Shown: one piece after another, positions 7,204-15,193 of the stretch | Layout of the letters: every line of letters begins with the position of its first letter | How positions within the stretch are numbered: the stretch's first letter is position 1 | Assembly (NCBI GenBank): GCA_036496425.1 | Contig: DASXLG010000231.1 | Span: forward strand, 1-41,411 | Direction: 5' to 3' | DNA: 41,411 nt | DNA from: Terriglobia bacterium | Lineage (GTDB): Bacteria; Acidobacteriota; Terriglobia; 20CM-2-55-15 | Made by a program: the position numbers and the translations under genes | Notes under the pieces: generated by a model | Seen by the model: only the letters and a program-made list of their open reading frames with translations | Databases searched by the model: none | What the model was told of the DNA's origin: nothing

Positions 7204-9495
7204 ATGAAAATCCTCGACCGTTACATCTTTAAGGAGATTTTCTTTCCGTTTGTCATCGCTCTGATGGCTTTGACATTCGTTGCTTTTCTCGCCTTTTCCC
7301 GCGAAATCGGATGGCTGCTCGAACTTGTCGTCCGGCAGTCCGCGACCCCTTCCCAAATCTGGGCCCTTTCAACAGCAATTCTACCGAACGTCTTAACTTT
7401 TACCATTCCGATGGCCGTGTTGGTAGGCATTTTGACGGGATTCGGCAGAATGTCGTCCGACAGCGAAGCGATCGCTTTCCGCGCCAGTGGTATCTCCATG
7501 GTCCGGCTGCTCGGTCCCGTGTTGGCGCTGGGACTTCTCACCTTTGGGGCAAACCTTGCCATGACCGTCCGGGTGGGCCCGCAGGCGGCCGCCCACCTGA
7601 GGGACCTCAAATACGACATCATCGCGAGACAGGCCACGCTTGACGTCAAACCAAGAGTCTTCAACGAAAGCATTACGAACTTCGTCCTCTACGTCCAGAA
7701 CATTGCGCGCGAAGGATTCAACTGGCAAGGGATCCTCCTGGCGGATATGACTCAGCCGGGTCAGACGCAGATCACCTTTGCCAAGTCGGGCACTTTGACG
7801 AAGGATGACGAACATCACGCCTTCGTGCTGACGCTGACCAACGGCAGCCAGCATGTTGTTTCGCCACGGGTTCCGAACCGGTACCGCTACAGCACCTTTG
7901 AGACCACCACCATCTCGCTACCGATGCCGGAAGCGCCCCCAAAAGATAAGCAAACGATCCGCGAGACATCGACGCAAAAGCTCTGGAGTGATATGCGGGC
8001 GGGAACGGCGAGCTATGACGAACATGTCGAGTTTCACAGGCGTTTCGCCCTGCCTTTTGCCTGCCTCGTGTTCACCTTGGCCGGATTGCCGCTCGGCGTC
8101 TCGACGACGCGCGGAAGCAAGTCGATGGGACTCGTACTCAGCCTGATGCTGATGCTTGTCTACTACCTGACGTTTATCGGTGGAAGCCGCATTGCCGACA
8201 ACGCGCAATTTTCGCCCTTCCTCGGAGCGTGGTTACCCAATATCGCCTTCGCTGTCCTTGGGATTGCCCTGATCGCGCGATCGAACCGCGAATACGAGAA
8301 CGTGCTCTTGAGCGGTCTCGCCGGCATGATGCGATGGTTTTCTGACTGGCGTAAGGACTTTCGGGCCCGCCGCCAGCGGGTGAGAGGCTGGACCGTCTCG
8401 CATCATCCGAAATTTTTCCGGCTCCTGGACATTTACGTCCTTCGCGGCTTCTGGTTCTTTTTCGCGCTCGTTCTTACGGTTTTCGTTTCCCTTTTCATCC
8501 TGGTGACCTTGTTTGAGCTGCTTCCGGACATCGTCAAGAACCGTGTCGAGACTTCGATCGTCATCACGTATTTCATCTACCTGATGCCGCAGATCCTCTA
8601 CTACGTGGTGCCGCTCACGGTTCTGCTTGCAATTCTGATTAATCTCGGCACGCTGACGAAAGCGAATGAAACGCTGGCGATGAAGGCGGGCGCGGTCAGC
8701 CTCTACCGGATGGCGCTGCCGCTTCTGTTGATGGCTCTGGGGCTGTCAGCCGCGATGTATGTCCTTCAGGATTTCATGCTGCCCTACGCCAACCAGCGAC
8801 AGGACGAATATCACAATCTCATTAAGGGCCGCCCGCCGCAAACCTATCGCGACCCGCAGCGGACCTGGATTGCCGGCACCGACGATCGGATCTATCACTA
8901 CAACTATTTCGACCCCAATCACGATATGTTTGCCGGCGTCTCCATCTTCACATTCAAGCCGAATACATTTGAGTTGAGCGAGTGGCTCTTTGCCACCAAA
9001 GGCGCATGGTCCGGTTCAAGCTGGAAGTTCGACGATGGATGGATCCGGCGGATCGGGTCCGGCGGCGCGGTCGATTACGAACCGTTCAGCAGCGTCGACA
9101 TACGCGAACTGGATCATCCGGATTACTTCAAGAAAGAGGTTCCCGTCCCGGAACAGATGACCTATCCGGAATTGAAACGCTATGTCACCGAACTCGAACA
9201 AAGCGGCTTCGACGTCAGCAGCCTGACGGTCGATCTGCACCGGAAGCTGTCCTTTCCGCTAGTATCGTTCATCATGGCGATCATCGGGGTCCCGTTTTCG
9301 TTCACGACAGGCAAGAAGGGGGCTTTCTACGGTATCGGCCTCTGCCTCGCCGTCGGAATCTTCTACTGGTCGACCTTCGAGCTGTTCGACAAACTCGGCG
9401 GCATCAACCGGCTGTCCCCTTTCATCGCAGCGTGGTTTCCCAACCTGATCTTCGGCTTTGGCGGTGTCTGGATGATGCTGCGGGTCAAGACCTGA
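7204..9495 (+). CDS. LptF-LptG fusion, LPS export ABC permease
   Basis: A 763-residue protein holding two YjgP/YjgQ-family permeases end to end. These normally separate inner-membrane subunits form, with the LptB ATPase, the machine that extracts lipopolysaccharide and passes it to the periplasmic bridge. The first unit (about 1-370) begins MKILDRYIFKEIFFPF, has a periplasmic beta domain (about 130-260) and returns with FHRRFALPFACLVFTLAGLPLG. A basic linker (about 375-400) follows; the second unit (about 403-763) begins RLLDIYVLRGFWFFFALVL and repeats the same plan, ending in LHRKLSFPLVSFIMAIIGVPF and a last membrane pair. Usual subunits are about 360 residues, so this is a true in-frame fusion. 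There is no strong ribosome site before ATG, and the spacer upstream is repeat copy 1. Confidence 0.93.
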   Translation: MKILDRYIFKEIFFPFVIALMALTFVAFLAFSREIGWLLELVVRQSATPSQIWALSTAILPNVLTFTIPMAVLVGILTGFGRMSSDSEAIAFRASGISMVRLLGPVLALGLLTFGANLAMTVRVGPQAAAHLRDLKYDIIARQATLDVKPRVFNESITNFVLYVQNIAREGFNWQGILLADMTQPGQTQITFAKSGTLTKDDEHHAFVLTLTNGSQHVVSPRVPNRYRYSTFETTTISLPMPEAPPKDKQTIRETSTQKLWSDMRAGTASYDEHVEFHRRFALPFACLVFTLAGLPLGVSTTRGSKSMGLVLSLMLMLVYYLTFIGGSRIADNAQFSPFLGAWLPNIAFAVLGIALIARSNREYENVLLSGLAGMMRWFSDWRKDFRARRQRVRGWTVSHHPKFFRLLDIYVLRGFWFFFALVLTVFVSLFILVTLFELLPDIVKNRVETSIVITYFIYLMPQILYYVVPLTVLLAILINLGTLTKANETLAMKAGAVSLYRMALPLLLMALGLSAAMYVLQDFMLPYANQRQDEYHNLIKGRPPQTYRDPQRTWIAGTDDRIYHYNYFDPNHDMFAGVSIFTFKPNTFELSEWLFATKGAWSGSSWKFDDGWIRRIGSGGAVDYEPFSSVDIRELDHPDYFKKEVPVPEQMTYPELKRYVTELEQSGFDVSSLTVDLHRKLSFPLVSFIMAIIGVPFSFTTGKKGAFYGIGLCLAVGIFYWSTFELFDKLGGINRLSPFIAAWFPNLIFGFGGVWMMLRVKT

Positions 9496-9499
9496 AAGA

Positions 9500-9606
9500 G
9501 GAAGGTTCTAGCCGCAGATGACGCAGATGACGCAGATGGGCGCGTCACAAGGACCTCTTACCGCGCCCATCTGCGTCATCCGCGTCATCTGCGGCTAAAA
9601 CCTTCC
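9500..9606. repeat. Nonamer-periodic palindromic repeat, copy 2
   Basis: The longest and most regular copy. Arms 9500-9544 and 9561-9606 pair over about 45 bases with few mismatches around a 16-base loop, starting four bases after the LptF-LptG stop. The core is TAGCCGCAGATGACGCAGAT, with GCAGATGAC repeated every nine bases; outer flanks GGAAGGTT and AACCTTCC extend the stem. As RNA it would be a very stable hairpin just after the stop codon and could stabilise or terminate the message, although there is no T-tract. Confidence 0.92.
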
Positions 9607-9701
9607 CGACTACACATTTGTCCCGCCCCCTATCCCTTCGGATAGGCCGCTCGTACAGCAGGAGTTACCGCAACAGCCCCTTTAGTTCCACTGAAACCTT
9701 A

Positions 9702-9755
9702 GCTTTGCAATCCTGGCGCGCCCGGTTTTGCCTTCGGCACCCGGGATGCAAAGAG
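9702..9755. promoter_or_regulatory. Inverted repeat ahead of the winged-helix regulator
   Basis: GCTTTGCAATCCTGG at 9702-9716 is mirrored by CCGGGATGCAAAGAGC at 9740-9755, ending eight bases before the ATG of the regulator gene. It may be an autoregulatory operator or an mRNA hairpin that hides the start; nothing in the sequence decides between them. Confidence 0.35.
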
Positions 9756-9762
9756 CGCGGGC

Positions 9763-11235
9763 ATGCTGACGCAAAGACAAATCTTTGAATTCGACAATTT
9801 TCGTGTAGACACCGGACAGTTCATTCTGACAAAAGCCGGCCGCAGTACACCGATCACCCCAACCGTTTTCAAGATTCTGGTGGCGCTGCTGGAGCGTGCC
9901 GGCGAAATAGTGACAAAAGAACAGTTAATGAAACAGGTTTGGCCGGACAGCTTCGTTGAAGAAGGCAATTTGAACCGGAACATCTCGACGCTCCGTAAAG
10001 CCCTGGGAGAACGGCCCAAGGATCACAAATACGTCGAAACGGTTCCCAAAACCGGTTACCGATTCATCGCGACTGTCCGATCCAGCCTCTATGAACAGGC
10101 GGCTGCGGCGTCTCGTACGGTGGATAGCGGAACGCTTCACCACGTTGTCGGCCGCGACGAGGAAAAAAAGCAACTGCGCAGCGCCTATGATCTGGCGCGC
10201 GACGGACATGGCGGCGTCGTGGCGGTATCCGGAGATGTCGGCCTGGGTAAAACCGCTCTCGTCGACGTCTTTCTGCAGGACCTCATTAAAGACGGCGAGA
10301 CCTTTCATCTGGCGCGCAGCCGGTGTTCGGAATCGCTCATCGAAGTCGAACCGTTCATGCCGTGGATCGAGGCACTCAGCGCGATCGCAAAGACGCCTTC
10401 CATCGCCGGGATTATGCAAAACACGGCGCCCACCTGGCATCGCGAGATCTCACATACGGGTTCCGGCTGCGCCCGGAGGATGAAGCGCGAACTGCTCGAT
10501 TTCTGCAGCGAGCTTCCGCCGGCTCATCCGCTGGTTGTGGTGATCGACGATTTCCAGTTTTCGGACAACGGCTCGGTGGACTTACTGACTTTTCTGGCGA
10601 CACGTTTGGAGTCAACCCACACTCTGGTCATCATCTGCTACAGGCTGGTTGAAATGAAGATCCGGAGCCATCCGTTCCTGGGGGCACGGTCCGATTTACT
10701 CAGCCGCGGCGTGTGCGCCGAGATCCAATTACCGTTCCTGGGCCGCAAAGATATTGAACAACACATGGCTCAGAACCCGGAAGAAGGAAAAGCCACGGAC
10801 GAGTACCTGGAGTTCGTTCACGCGAAGACGGAAGGCAATCCCCTGTTCGTTCGCGAACTGTTGCGTCATCGTGACAGCCGGAGCGGAGTGATTCACAACC
10901 TCATCGAAGCGAAACTGAGCCGGTTGGACGACACCCACCGGCAATTGCTGGTAACGGCCAGCGTGCAGGGCCGCGAATTCGATTCGGCCGTCCTGGCGAT
11001 GTCCATGCATCTGAATCCGCAAGACGTTGAAGAAAGCTTTCATGAACTGCACGATGTTCACGGACTCGTCAATCCGATCCGTGAAGAGCAACTGGCCGAC
11101 GGCAGGTTTACGGTGCGCTACCGCTTCGTCTATGCGTTCTGCCAGGAAGCCTGTTACGCATCTCTGGCCCCGACGCGCAAGGCGGCTCTGAGTGCAGCGC
11201 TGGCAGAGGCGTTCCTGACCTACTACGGAAACTGA
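9763..11235 (+). CDS. Winged-helix (OmpR-type) regulator fused to an AAA ATPase
   Basis: The 490-residue product has an N-terminal DNA-binding winged helix (about 1-100: IFEFDNFRVDTGQF, VTKEQLMKQVWPDSFVEEGNLNRNISTLRKALGE, VPKTGYRFIA) of the Trans_reg_C type but no receiver domain. A STAND/AAA-16-like ATPase follows: VVGRDEEKKQLRSA, Walker A GDVGLGKTALV at about 155, Walker B LVVVIDDFQF at about 260. This architecture is common among acidobacterial signal-integrating regulators, which normally continue with several hundred residues of TPR or similar sensor repeats. Here it stops at EAFLTYYGN, just where such repeats would begin, and repeat copy 3 starts seven bases later, so the protein looks shortened. 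Its ligand and target genes are unknown. Confidence 0.82.
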   Translation: MLTQRQIFEFDNFRVDTGQFILTKAGRSTPITPTVFKILVALLERAGEIVTKEQLMKQVWPDSFVEEGNLNRNISTLRKALGERPKDHKYVETVPKTGYRFIATVRSSLYEQAAAASRTVDSGTLHHVVGRDEEKKQLRSAYDLARDGHGGVVAVSGDVGLGKTALVDVFLQDLIKDGETFHLARSRCSESLIEVEPFMPWIEALSAIAKTPSIAGIMQNTAPTWHREISHTGSGCARRMKRELLDFCSELPPAHPLVVVIDDFQFSDNGSVDLLTFLATRLESTHTLVIICYRLVEMKIRSHPFLGARSDLLSRGVCAEIQLPFLGRKDIEQHMAQNPEEGKATDEYLEFVHAKTEGNPLFVRELLRHRDSRSGVIHNLIEAKLSRLDDTHRQLLVTASVQGREFDSAVLAMSMHLNPQDVEESFHELHDVHGLVNPIREEQLADGRFTVRYRFVYAFCQEACYASLAPTRKAALSAALAEAFLTYYGN

Positions 11236-11241
11236 TCTGCA

Positions 11242-11344
11242 AGTTTTAGCCGCAGATGACGCGGATGACGCAGATGGGGCCGCAAAAGGGACTTATGATA
11301 CGCCTCATCTGCGTAATCCGCGCCATCTGCGGCTGAACTATTTT
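11242..11344. repeat. Nonamer-periodic palindromic repeat, copy 3
   Basis: Arms at 11242-11282 and 11301-11344 carry the same TAGCCGCAGATGACGCGGAT core with 9-base spacing. Pairing is weaker than in copy 2 because the right arm has several substitutions (for example GCGTAATCC for GCGTCATCC). It begins seven bases after the stop of the winged-helix/AAA gene. Confidence 0.88.
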
Positions 11345-11504
11345 GACGGCACCCTCACAAAGACCTGCGAGATCTCTAATCACAATTGTGCGATCGACCA
11401 GGGCGATCTGGCCGAAAACCCAAATGGCAGCAACCCCGTTGCCGGGATTGCCGCCATTGTTTGTGGCTTCGCGCTATCGTGCTCGCGCTTCGCCGTTTGT
11501 GATG

Positions 11505-11942
11505 CTAGGCGACGACGAACGTCTTAGTGTCCGTCCAATCGGTGTAACCCAGCACGCCCAGCGCGCGGATCTGGAATTGATAGATTCCAGCCAGCGTGAG
11601 CCCACTGATGGTTACCTTCTTGGCTTTGGTCACCGTAACAATCGTCGACGGCCCCAACACCCCGCCGGCGCCAACGAGCGCGTACCGCACATCGTAAGCG
11701 ACAGCGCCGGTCTGTTTTTCCGGTTGCACAACAACGTCGCCGCTGTTGGCACCGCGATCGATCGAGCGGAACTTCGCTTCAGTCAACGGCTGCGCGGCGG
11801 TCCGGATTCTCGGAGCCTGCTGCGTAAAGCCGCTGGTGATGAAAGTCGCCAGATCGTCGGTGCACGCCGCCTCAGCATAGTGCCCGAGTTGCGTGTACAT
11901 CTTGATCACGACCAGGCGCTGTTTATCTCTCGCACTGATGGC
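11505..11942 (-). pseudogene. Fibronectin type III domain protein, N terminus missing
   Basis: The recognisable part reads SARDKQRLVVIKMYTQLGHY, then AEAACTDDLATFITSGF and a fibronectin-III-like domain (AYDVRYALVGAGG, VTISGLTLAGIYQFQIRALG, YTDWTDTKTFVVA). Proteins of about 200 residues with this C terminus are common and uncharacterised in soil bacteria. The open frame continues to 12074, but beyond about 11942 it is antisense to the polymerase and unlike the family, so the N-terminal part seems to have been lost at a breakpoint near 11940-11960. A start at ATG 11900 (MYTQLGHY) could still yield 131 residues. I treat it as a 5'-truncated gene. Confidence 0.6.
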
Positions 11943-12061
11943 TTTCTTCCGGCAAACGCCTGACAACGACGGAACGGATTGCGCTGACGCCTGCGGCCGC
12001 CGACTGGATCGCCAATCACCCGTCCGCGCTGGCGTCGCTTCCCGCTCCGGTTTACCTGCCG

Positions 12062-13660
12062 ATGGTCGTTCCACCGCGTCCCTTCACCTCTTACTCCGCA
12101 GACGGCGGCTATCACCGGCTTCCGTTGAAACTTCTGAAGCACGAACCCCGCGGGCGGGCGCAAAAATTGTTTCACAAGGCGGACTTCTCCCGGGTCTTAG
12201 TCGCCGCCAACGGGATGCAGAATACCGACTACCGTATTAATAATGCCGTCTGCGAAGTCATGCGCCGGGTCTGCGAATCGGGCCAGCTGTCTTTCGGATT
12301 GCAAACATTTACCTCCGGCGAACTTCGAGCCCACAAACAACTGATGGCCTTGCGTATGCCGCTGGCGGAGCGGTTCCTCCCGGAGCAGCACATCTATTTT
12401 CCCTGGCAGCTAGACCATCGTAGTCGCGCCTATCCTGTGCCTCCACTGATCCATCCGCAGTCGAACCACTGGGGAAAGTCGCTGCTCGAATTCGGGGTGG
12501 GCAAAGAGCTGGGAGAGCGCGGCGCGTACTGGCTGAAGATCCACATTGCGAACTGTTTCTGGAAGGGAAACAAAGTCTCCTTCGAACAACGGATTTCGTG
12601 GTTCGATCAACATGAACAGGAAATCCTCGCGTTCGCCGACAATCCGCTCGCTGCCTGCCCGTTGCGGGACAAGGCGGATAAACCCTGGCTGTTCTTCGCC
12701 GCCTGTCACGAGTGGAAACGCTATAGAGAGGAAGGTCCCCTCTTCCGATCGCATTTACCGATCAGCATGGATGGCTCGTGTAACGGCTACCAGCATTTGA
12801 GTGCCCTCGGACGCGATCCATACGGCGGAAGCGCCGTGAACCCGGTGCCGGACGATTATCCCCACGATATTTATCTCGAAGTCGCCGAGATCGTCATCAG
12901 CAGGGTGCAGATTGATGCCCAATACCGGCAAGGAGACGAGAGAGAAGCCGCCCGGCAATTGCTTGGCAAGATTGATCGTGACGTGGTCAAGCCCGCAACG
13001 ATGACCCTCCCCTACGGCGTGACTCGGGGAACGATTTACAAACAGCTTCTCGAGACGAAGGTCATCCAATCCTGCGAAGACCCGAAAAAATGTGCCCGGT
13101 ACCTGGCGAGAATCCTGGAGGAAAGCATTCCCGACGTCGCCGTCGAGGCCGGCAAAATCATGAAGTGGCTCCGTACCATTGCCCGCACTCTCGCGAAGGC
13201 CGGGCTGGGCATGGCATGGACCTCACCGGCCGGTTTTCCCGTGGTTCATGAGATCCGGGAGCCGAGGGAAGTCCGCCTCGCCACGGCGGACCGGAGAATC
13301 AAGATCTACAAAGAGGATCCGAATCGGAAGATCGACTGGAGAAAGCAGGTGGATGGCGTCGTCGCGCACCTGGTTCATTCTCTCGATGCCGCGCACATGA
13401 TGCTGACGGTGAATCGCCTCGACAGCTGCGGCCTGCGGCATTTTGCGATGGTCCACGATAGCTTTGGCGTCCATGCCGCCGATGTCGACCTGCTCAACCG
13501 TGTGCTGCGAGAGCAATTCGTCGGGATGTACTCCGAACTGGTCATGGCGAACTTCTTTATGGAAGTGTTGAAGTCCAGTCCGGTCGGTCTCCCCTCACTG
13601 CCTGCGCCGGGGACGCTCGACATCCGGCAAGTCCTGGAGTCGCCGTATTTTTTCGCTTAG
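12062..13660 (+). CDS. T7-like single-subunit RNA polymerase lacking its N-terminal domain
   Basis: The 532 residues align by eye with the C-terminal two thirds of phage T7 RNA polymerase. Seen in order: LPMVVPPRPFT (T7 about residue 262), YFPWQLDHRSRAYPV (the DxR-R motif), YWLKIHIANC, motif A MDGSCNGYQH with catalytic Asp (T7 D537), DIYLEVA with the Tyr equivalent to Y571, motif B VKPATMTLPYG with Lys and Tyr (K631, Y639), VHSLDAAH with His (H784), motif C HDSFGVHAADV with the second catalytic Asp (D812), and a C terminus FFA like the T7 foot FAFA. Homology reaches back in frame to about 11960 (ERIALTPAAADW), but a stop at 11936 and no ATG, GTG or TTG before 12062 close it. Missing are about 260 residues that in T7 contact upstream promoter DNA and open it. 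The thumb is also shorter. There are no frameshifts, so it is either a recent truncation or a functional minimal enzyme. Confidence 0.9.
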   Translation: MVVPPRPFTSYSADGGYHRLPLKLLKHEPRGRAQKLFHKADFSRVLVAANGMQNTDYRINNAVCEVMRRVCESGQLSFGLQTFTSGELRAHKQLMALRMPLAERFLPEQHIYFPWQLDHRSRAYPVPPLIHPQSNHWGKSLLEFGVGKELGERGAYWLKIHIANCFWKGNKVSFEQRISWFDQHEQEILAFADNPLAACPLRDKADKPWLFFAACHEWKRYREEGPLFRSHLPISMDGSCNGYQHLSALGRDPYGGSAVNPVPDDYPHDIYLEVAEIVISRVQIDAQYRQGDEREAARQLLGKIDRDVVKPATMTLPYGVTRGTIYKQLLETKVIQSCEDPKKCARYLARILEESIPDVAVEAGKIMKWLRTIARTLAKAGLGMAWTSPAGFPVVHEIREPREVRLATADRRIKIYKEDPNRKIDWRKQVDGVVAHLVHSLDAAHMMLTVNRLDSCGLRHFAMVHDSFGVHAADVDLLNRVLREQFVGMYSELVMANFFMEVLKSSPVGLPSLPAPGTLDIRQVLESPYFFA

Positions 13661-13719
13661 GCCTGGTAGTGTGTTATGACTCGACGTCGGGCCAGAGTGA
13701 AACATGTTAAACTTGGCCC

Positions 13720-13971
13720 ATGAAAACAGTGACGGTTCGCGATCTCCGTCAGCGCTGGCCGGAAACTGAAAAGGCTCTTGAACAGGAACATGAGATTCTG
13801 ATTACGCGCGATTCTAAGCCGGTCGCGAAGCTCGTTCGCTATACGGAGCCGGACAAACCTCGGAAACGCTTCGACCCGGTGTCCCACGCAAAATGGCAGC
13901 GGAAGATGAGTCACGGCAAAGTGACCCGGTGGGTGGATGAGGGATTGGTCAAAGAGCGGGATGAACGCTGA
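13720..13971 (+). CDS. Phd/YefM-family antitoxin
   Basis: An 83-residue protein beginning MKTVTVRDLRQRWPETEKAL and continuing EILITRDSKPVAKLVRY, the Phd/YefM (prevent-host-death) N-terminal fold that binds operator DNA; the charged C-terminal part (KWQRKMSHGKVTRWVDEGL) would wrap the toxin. It lies two bases ahead of a PIN-domain toxin gene, the classical antitoxin-first order with translational coupling. Such complexes usually repress their own promoter, which here would be in the 59 bases after the polymerase stop. Confidence 0.85.
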   Translation: MKTVTVRDLRQRWPETEKALEQEHEILITRDSKPVAKLVRYTEPDKPRKRFDPVSHAKWQRKMSHGKVTRWVDEGLVKERDER

Positions 13972-13973
13972 CC

Positions 13974-14396
13974 GTGAGTTATATTGACAGCAGTTCCCTG
14001 CTAAAAACACTTTGGGAAGAGCCGGAAAGCCAGTCCGTTCGCGAGGCCATCGCACGCGAACAGCAGGTTGTGGTTTCGACGCTTGTCGAACTCGAAACTG
14101 AGGTTCAGCTCCGGGCAAAATGGCTCTCCGGCGCAGTCACCAAAAAACGCTACGAAGCCTATCGCTCGAAGCTTGCGTCTTTTCGGCAAATAGCGCCTTT
14201 CGAATTTCGTCCTCTTTCGGGAGCCATATTTGAATTAGCGATTCAGCAACATCTTTCCGGCGAGTTTCATTGCAGGACCTTAGACCGGTTGCATCTGGCC
14301 GCTATGAACGAGTTGCGATTGCGCCGCCTCCTCACCAATGACGTCAAGCAAGCCAAGGCTGCGAGGTCTCTAGGCTACGAAGTCGTTTTACCCTAG
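13974..14396 (+). CDS. PIN-domain (VapC-type) ribonuclease toxin
   Basis: 140 residues with the PIN-domain acidic set: Asp4 in YIDSSSLLK, Glu in STLVELETE (about residue 40), Asp in RTLDRLHLAA (about 100) and Asp in LLTNDVKQAKAARSLG (about 118). PIN toxins cleave RNA, often tRNA or rRNA, with magnesium. The GTG start at 13974 is two bases after the antitoxin stop. The pair mixes a Phd-like antitoxin with a VapC-like toxin, a combination seen in other bacteria. It appears intact and unfused. Confidence 0.85.
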   Translation: MSYIDSSSLLKTLWEEPESQSVREAIAREQQVVVSTLVELETEVQLRAKWLSGAVTKKRYEAYRSKLASFRQIAPFEFRPLSGAIFELAIQQHLSGEFHCRTLDRLHLAAMNELRLRRLLTNDVKQAKAARSLGYEVVLP

Positions 14397-14597
14397 AATT
14401 CCCCGCTTACTCAATGGCTTCCAGGCGCGCATCGAACACAGGCGCGCGGTGGACGCAAATGGTATTTCTCCCGAAAGTCCTCCGTATTCCCCGAGAAATC
14501 GTGAGAATTTCAAGCGTGCGTAACTATCAAGGAAAACGGCGCCATCGAGGCAAGCAAAATCGCTTAGGCCGGCGTGCTTGACAGCTATGAATCGTAT

Positions 14598-14864
14598 TTA
14601 GATTCCGCGATAAACTTCACGGCGGTGACGCACATAGTGGACAATCACTTCTTTTGCGTCTGCATCAACCCCATACACGATTCTGTAATCGCCGACTCTC
14701 AGGCGATAGAGCCCCTCGGAGCCCTCAAGCTTTATTGCCTGCCGCGGAAAGGGTTCATTCTTTAAGCTTTCGCATCGTTGCCAGATTCGGGGAATTAATT
14801 GCTTGGGAAGGCTTGAAAGGTCTTTCTCGACCGATTTTTTGAAAACGACTTTATAGCCGGGCAT
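14598..14864 (-). CDS. RelE/ParE-superfamily toxin
   Basis: 88 residues with the RelE-like fold signature: KVVFKKSVEKDLSSLPKQL at the N terminus, IKLEGSEGLYRLRVGDYRIVYGVD in the central sheet and VIVHYVRHRREVYRG at the C terminus, whose basic and aromatic residues fit a ribosome-dependent mRNA endonuclease rather than a gyrase-directed ParE. It overlaps its antitoxin gene by 14 bases. It faces the Phd-PIN pair tail to tail, with about 200 bases between their stops that hold no feature I can name. Confidence 0.87.
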   Translation of the reverse strand: MPGYKVVFKKSVEKDLSSLPKQLIPRIWQRCESLKNEPFPRQAIKLEGSEGLYRLRVGDYRIVYGVDADAKEVIVHYVRHRREVYRGI

Positions 14865-15039
14865 CCTTTTTCAGTCGTTGTTTCAATTCAGCCAATGAGA
14901 TTGTCGGTTCCGACCGTCGCTCTGCCACGACAGCTAAATCGTGAAGGTCTTCCATCAATTTCCGATAACGTCGCAATGACAACACGACTCCAGTCTTTCT
15001 TCCTTTCGAGTCGGTAATGAATTTTTCGATAGCGCTCAT
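14851..15039 (-). CDS. Small antitoxin partner of the RelE toxin
   Basis: 62 residues, MSAIEKFITDSKGRKTGVVL then SLRRYRKLMEDLHDLAVVAE, with a charged tail (SLAELKQRLKKDARL). The pattern is that of short Phd/RelB-like antitoxins: a DNA-binding N-terminal half and a toxin-wrapping C-terminal helix. AAGGAAG about six bases before the ATG is a fair ribosome site. It overlaps the downstream toxin by 14 bases, coupling their translation. Confidence 0.8.
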   Translation of the reverse strand: MSAIEKFITDSKGRKTGVVLSLRRYRKLMEDLHDLAVVAERRSEPTISLAELKQRLKKDARL

Positions 15040-15193
15040 GAATTGCTTCCTTCTCCTGAATTATATCTGTCCGAGTGAAATTTCTGTCGCCTTCAGGCTA
15101 TGAGCGGCTAAAAACCTTATTCGCCAGCGGAACCGGCAGAGCCTTGAAAAATCACGGTCAGCGGGATGAAAACGGAACTGCTATGGGGCTGCT

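Noticed and set aside
7109-11344. CRISPR array
   Set aside because: Copies are about 2 kb apart with genes between them, and the units are long palindromes, not short direct repeats with spacers.
11343-11963. A 206-codon plus-strand frame ahead of the polymerase, as its possible missing N terminus
   Set aside because: It is antisense to the fibronectin-III fragment, in a different frame from the polymerase, and has no similarity to T7 N-terminal sequence.
11505-13660. Intact prophage
   Set aside because: Apart from the polymerase there is no capsid, tail, terminase, lysis, replication or phage integrase gene; the XerD at 24 kb is the housekeeping enzyme.
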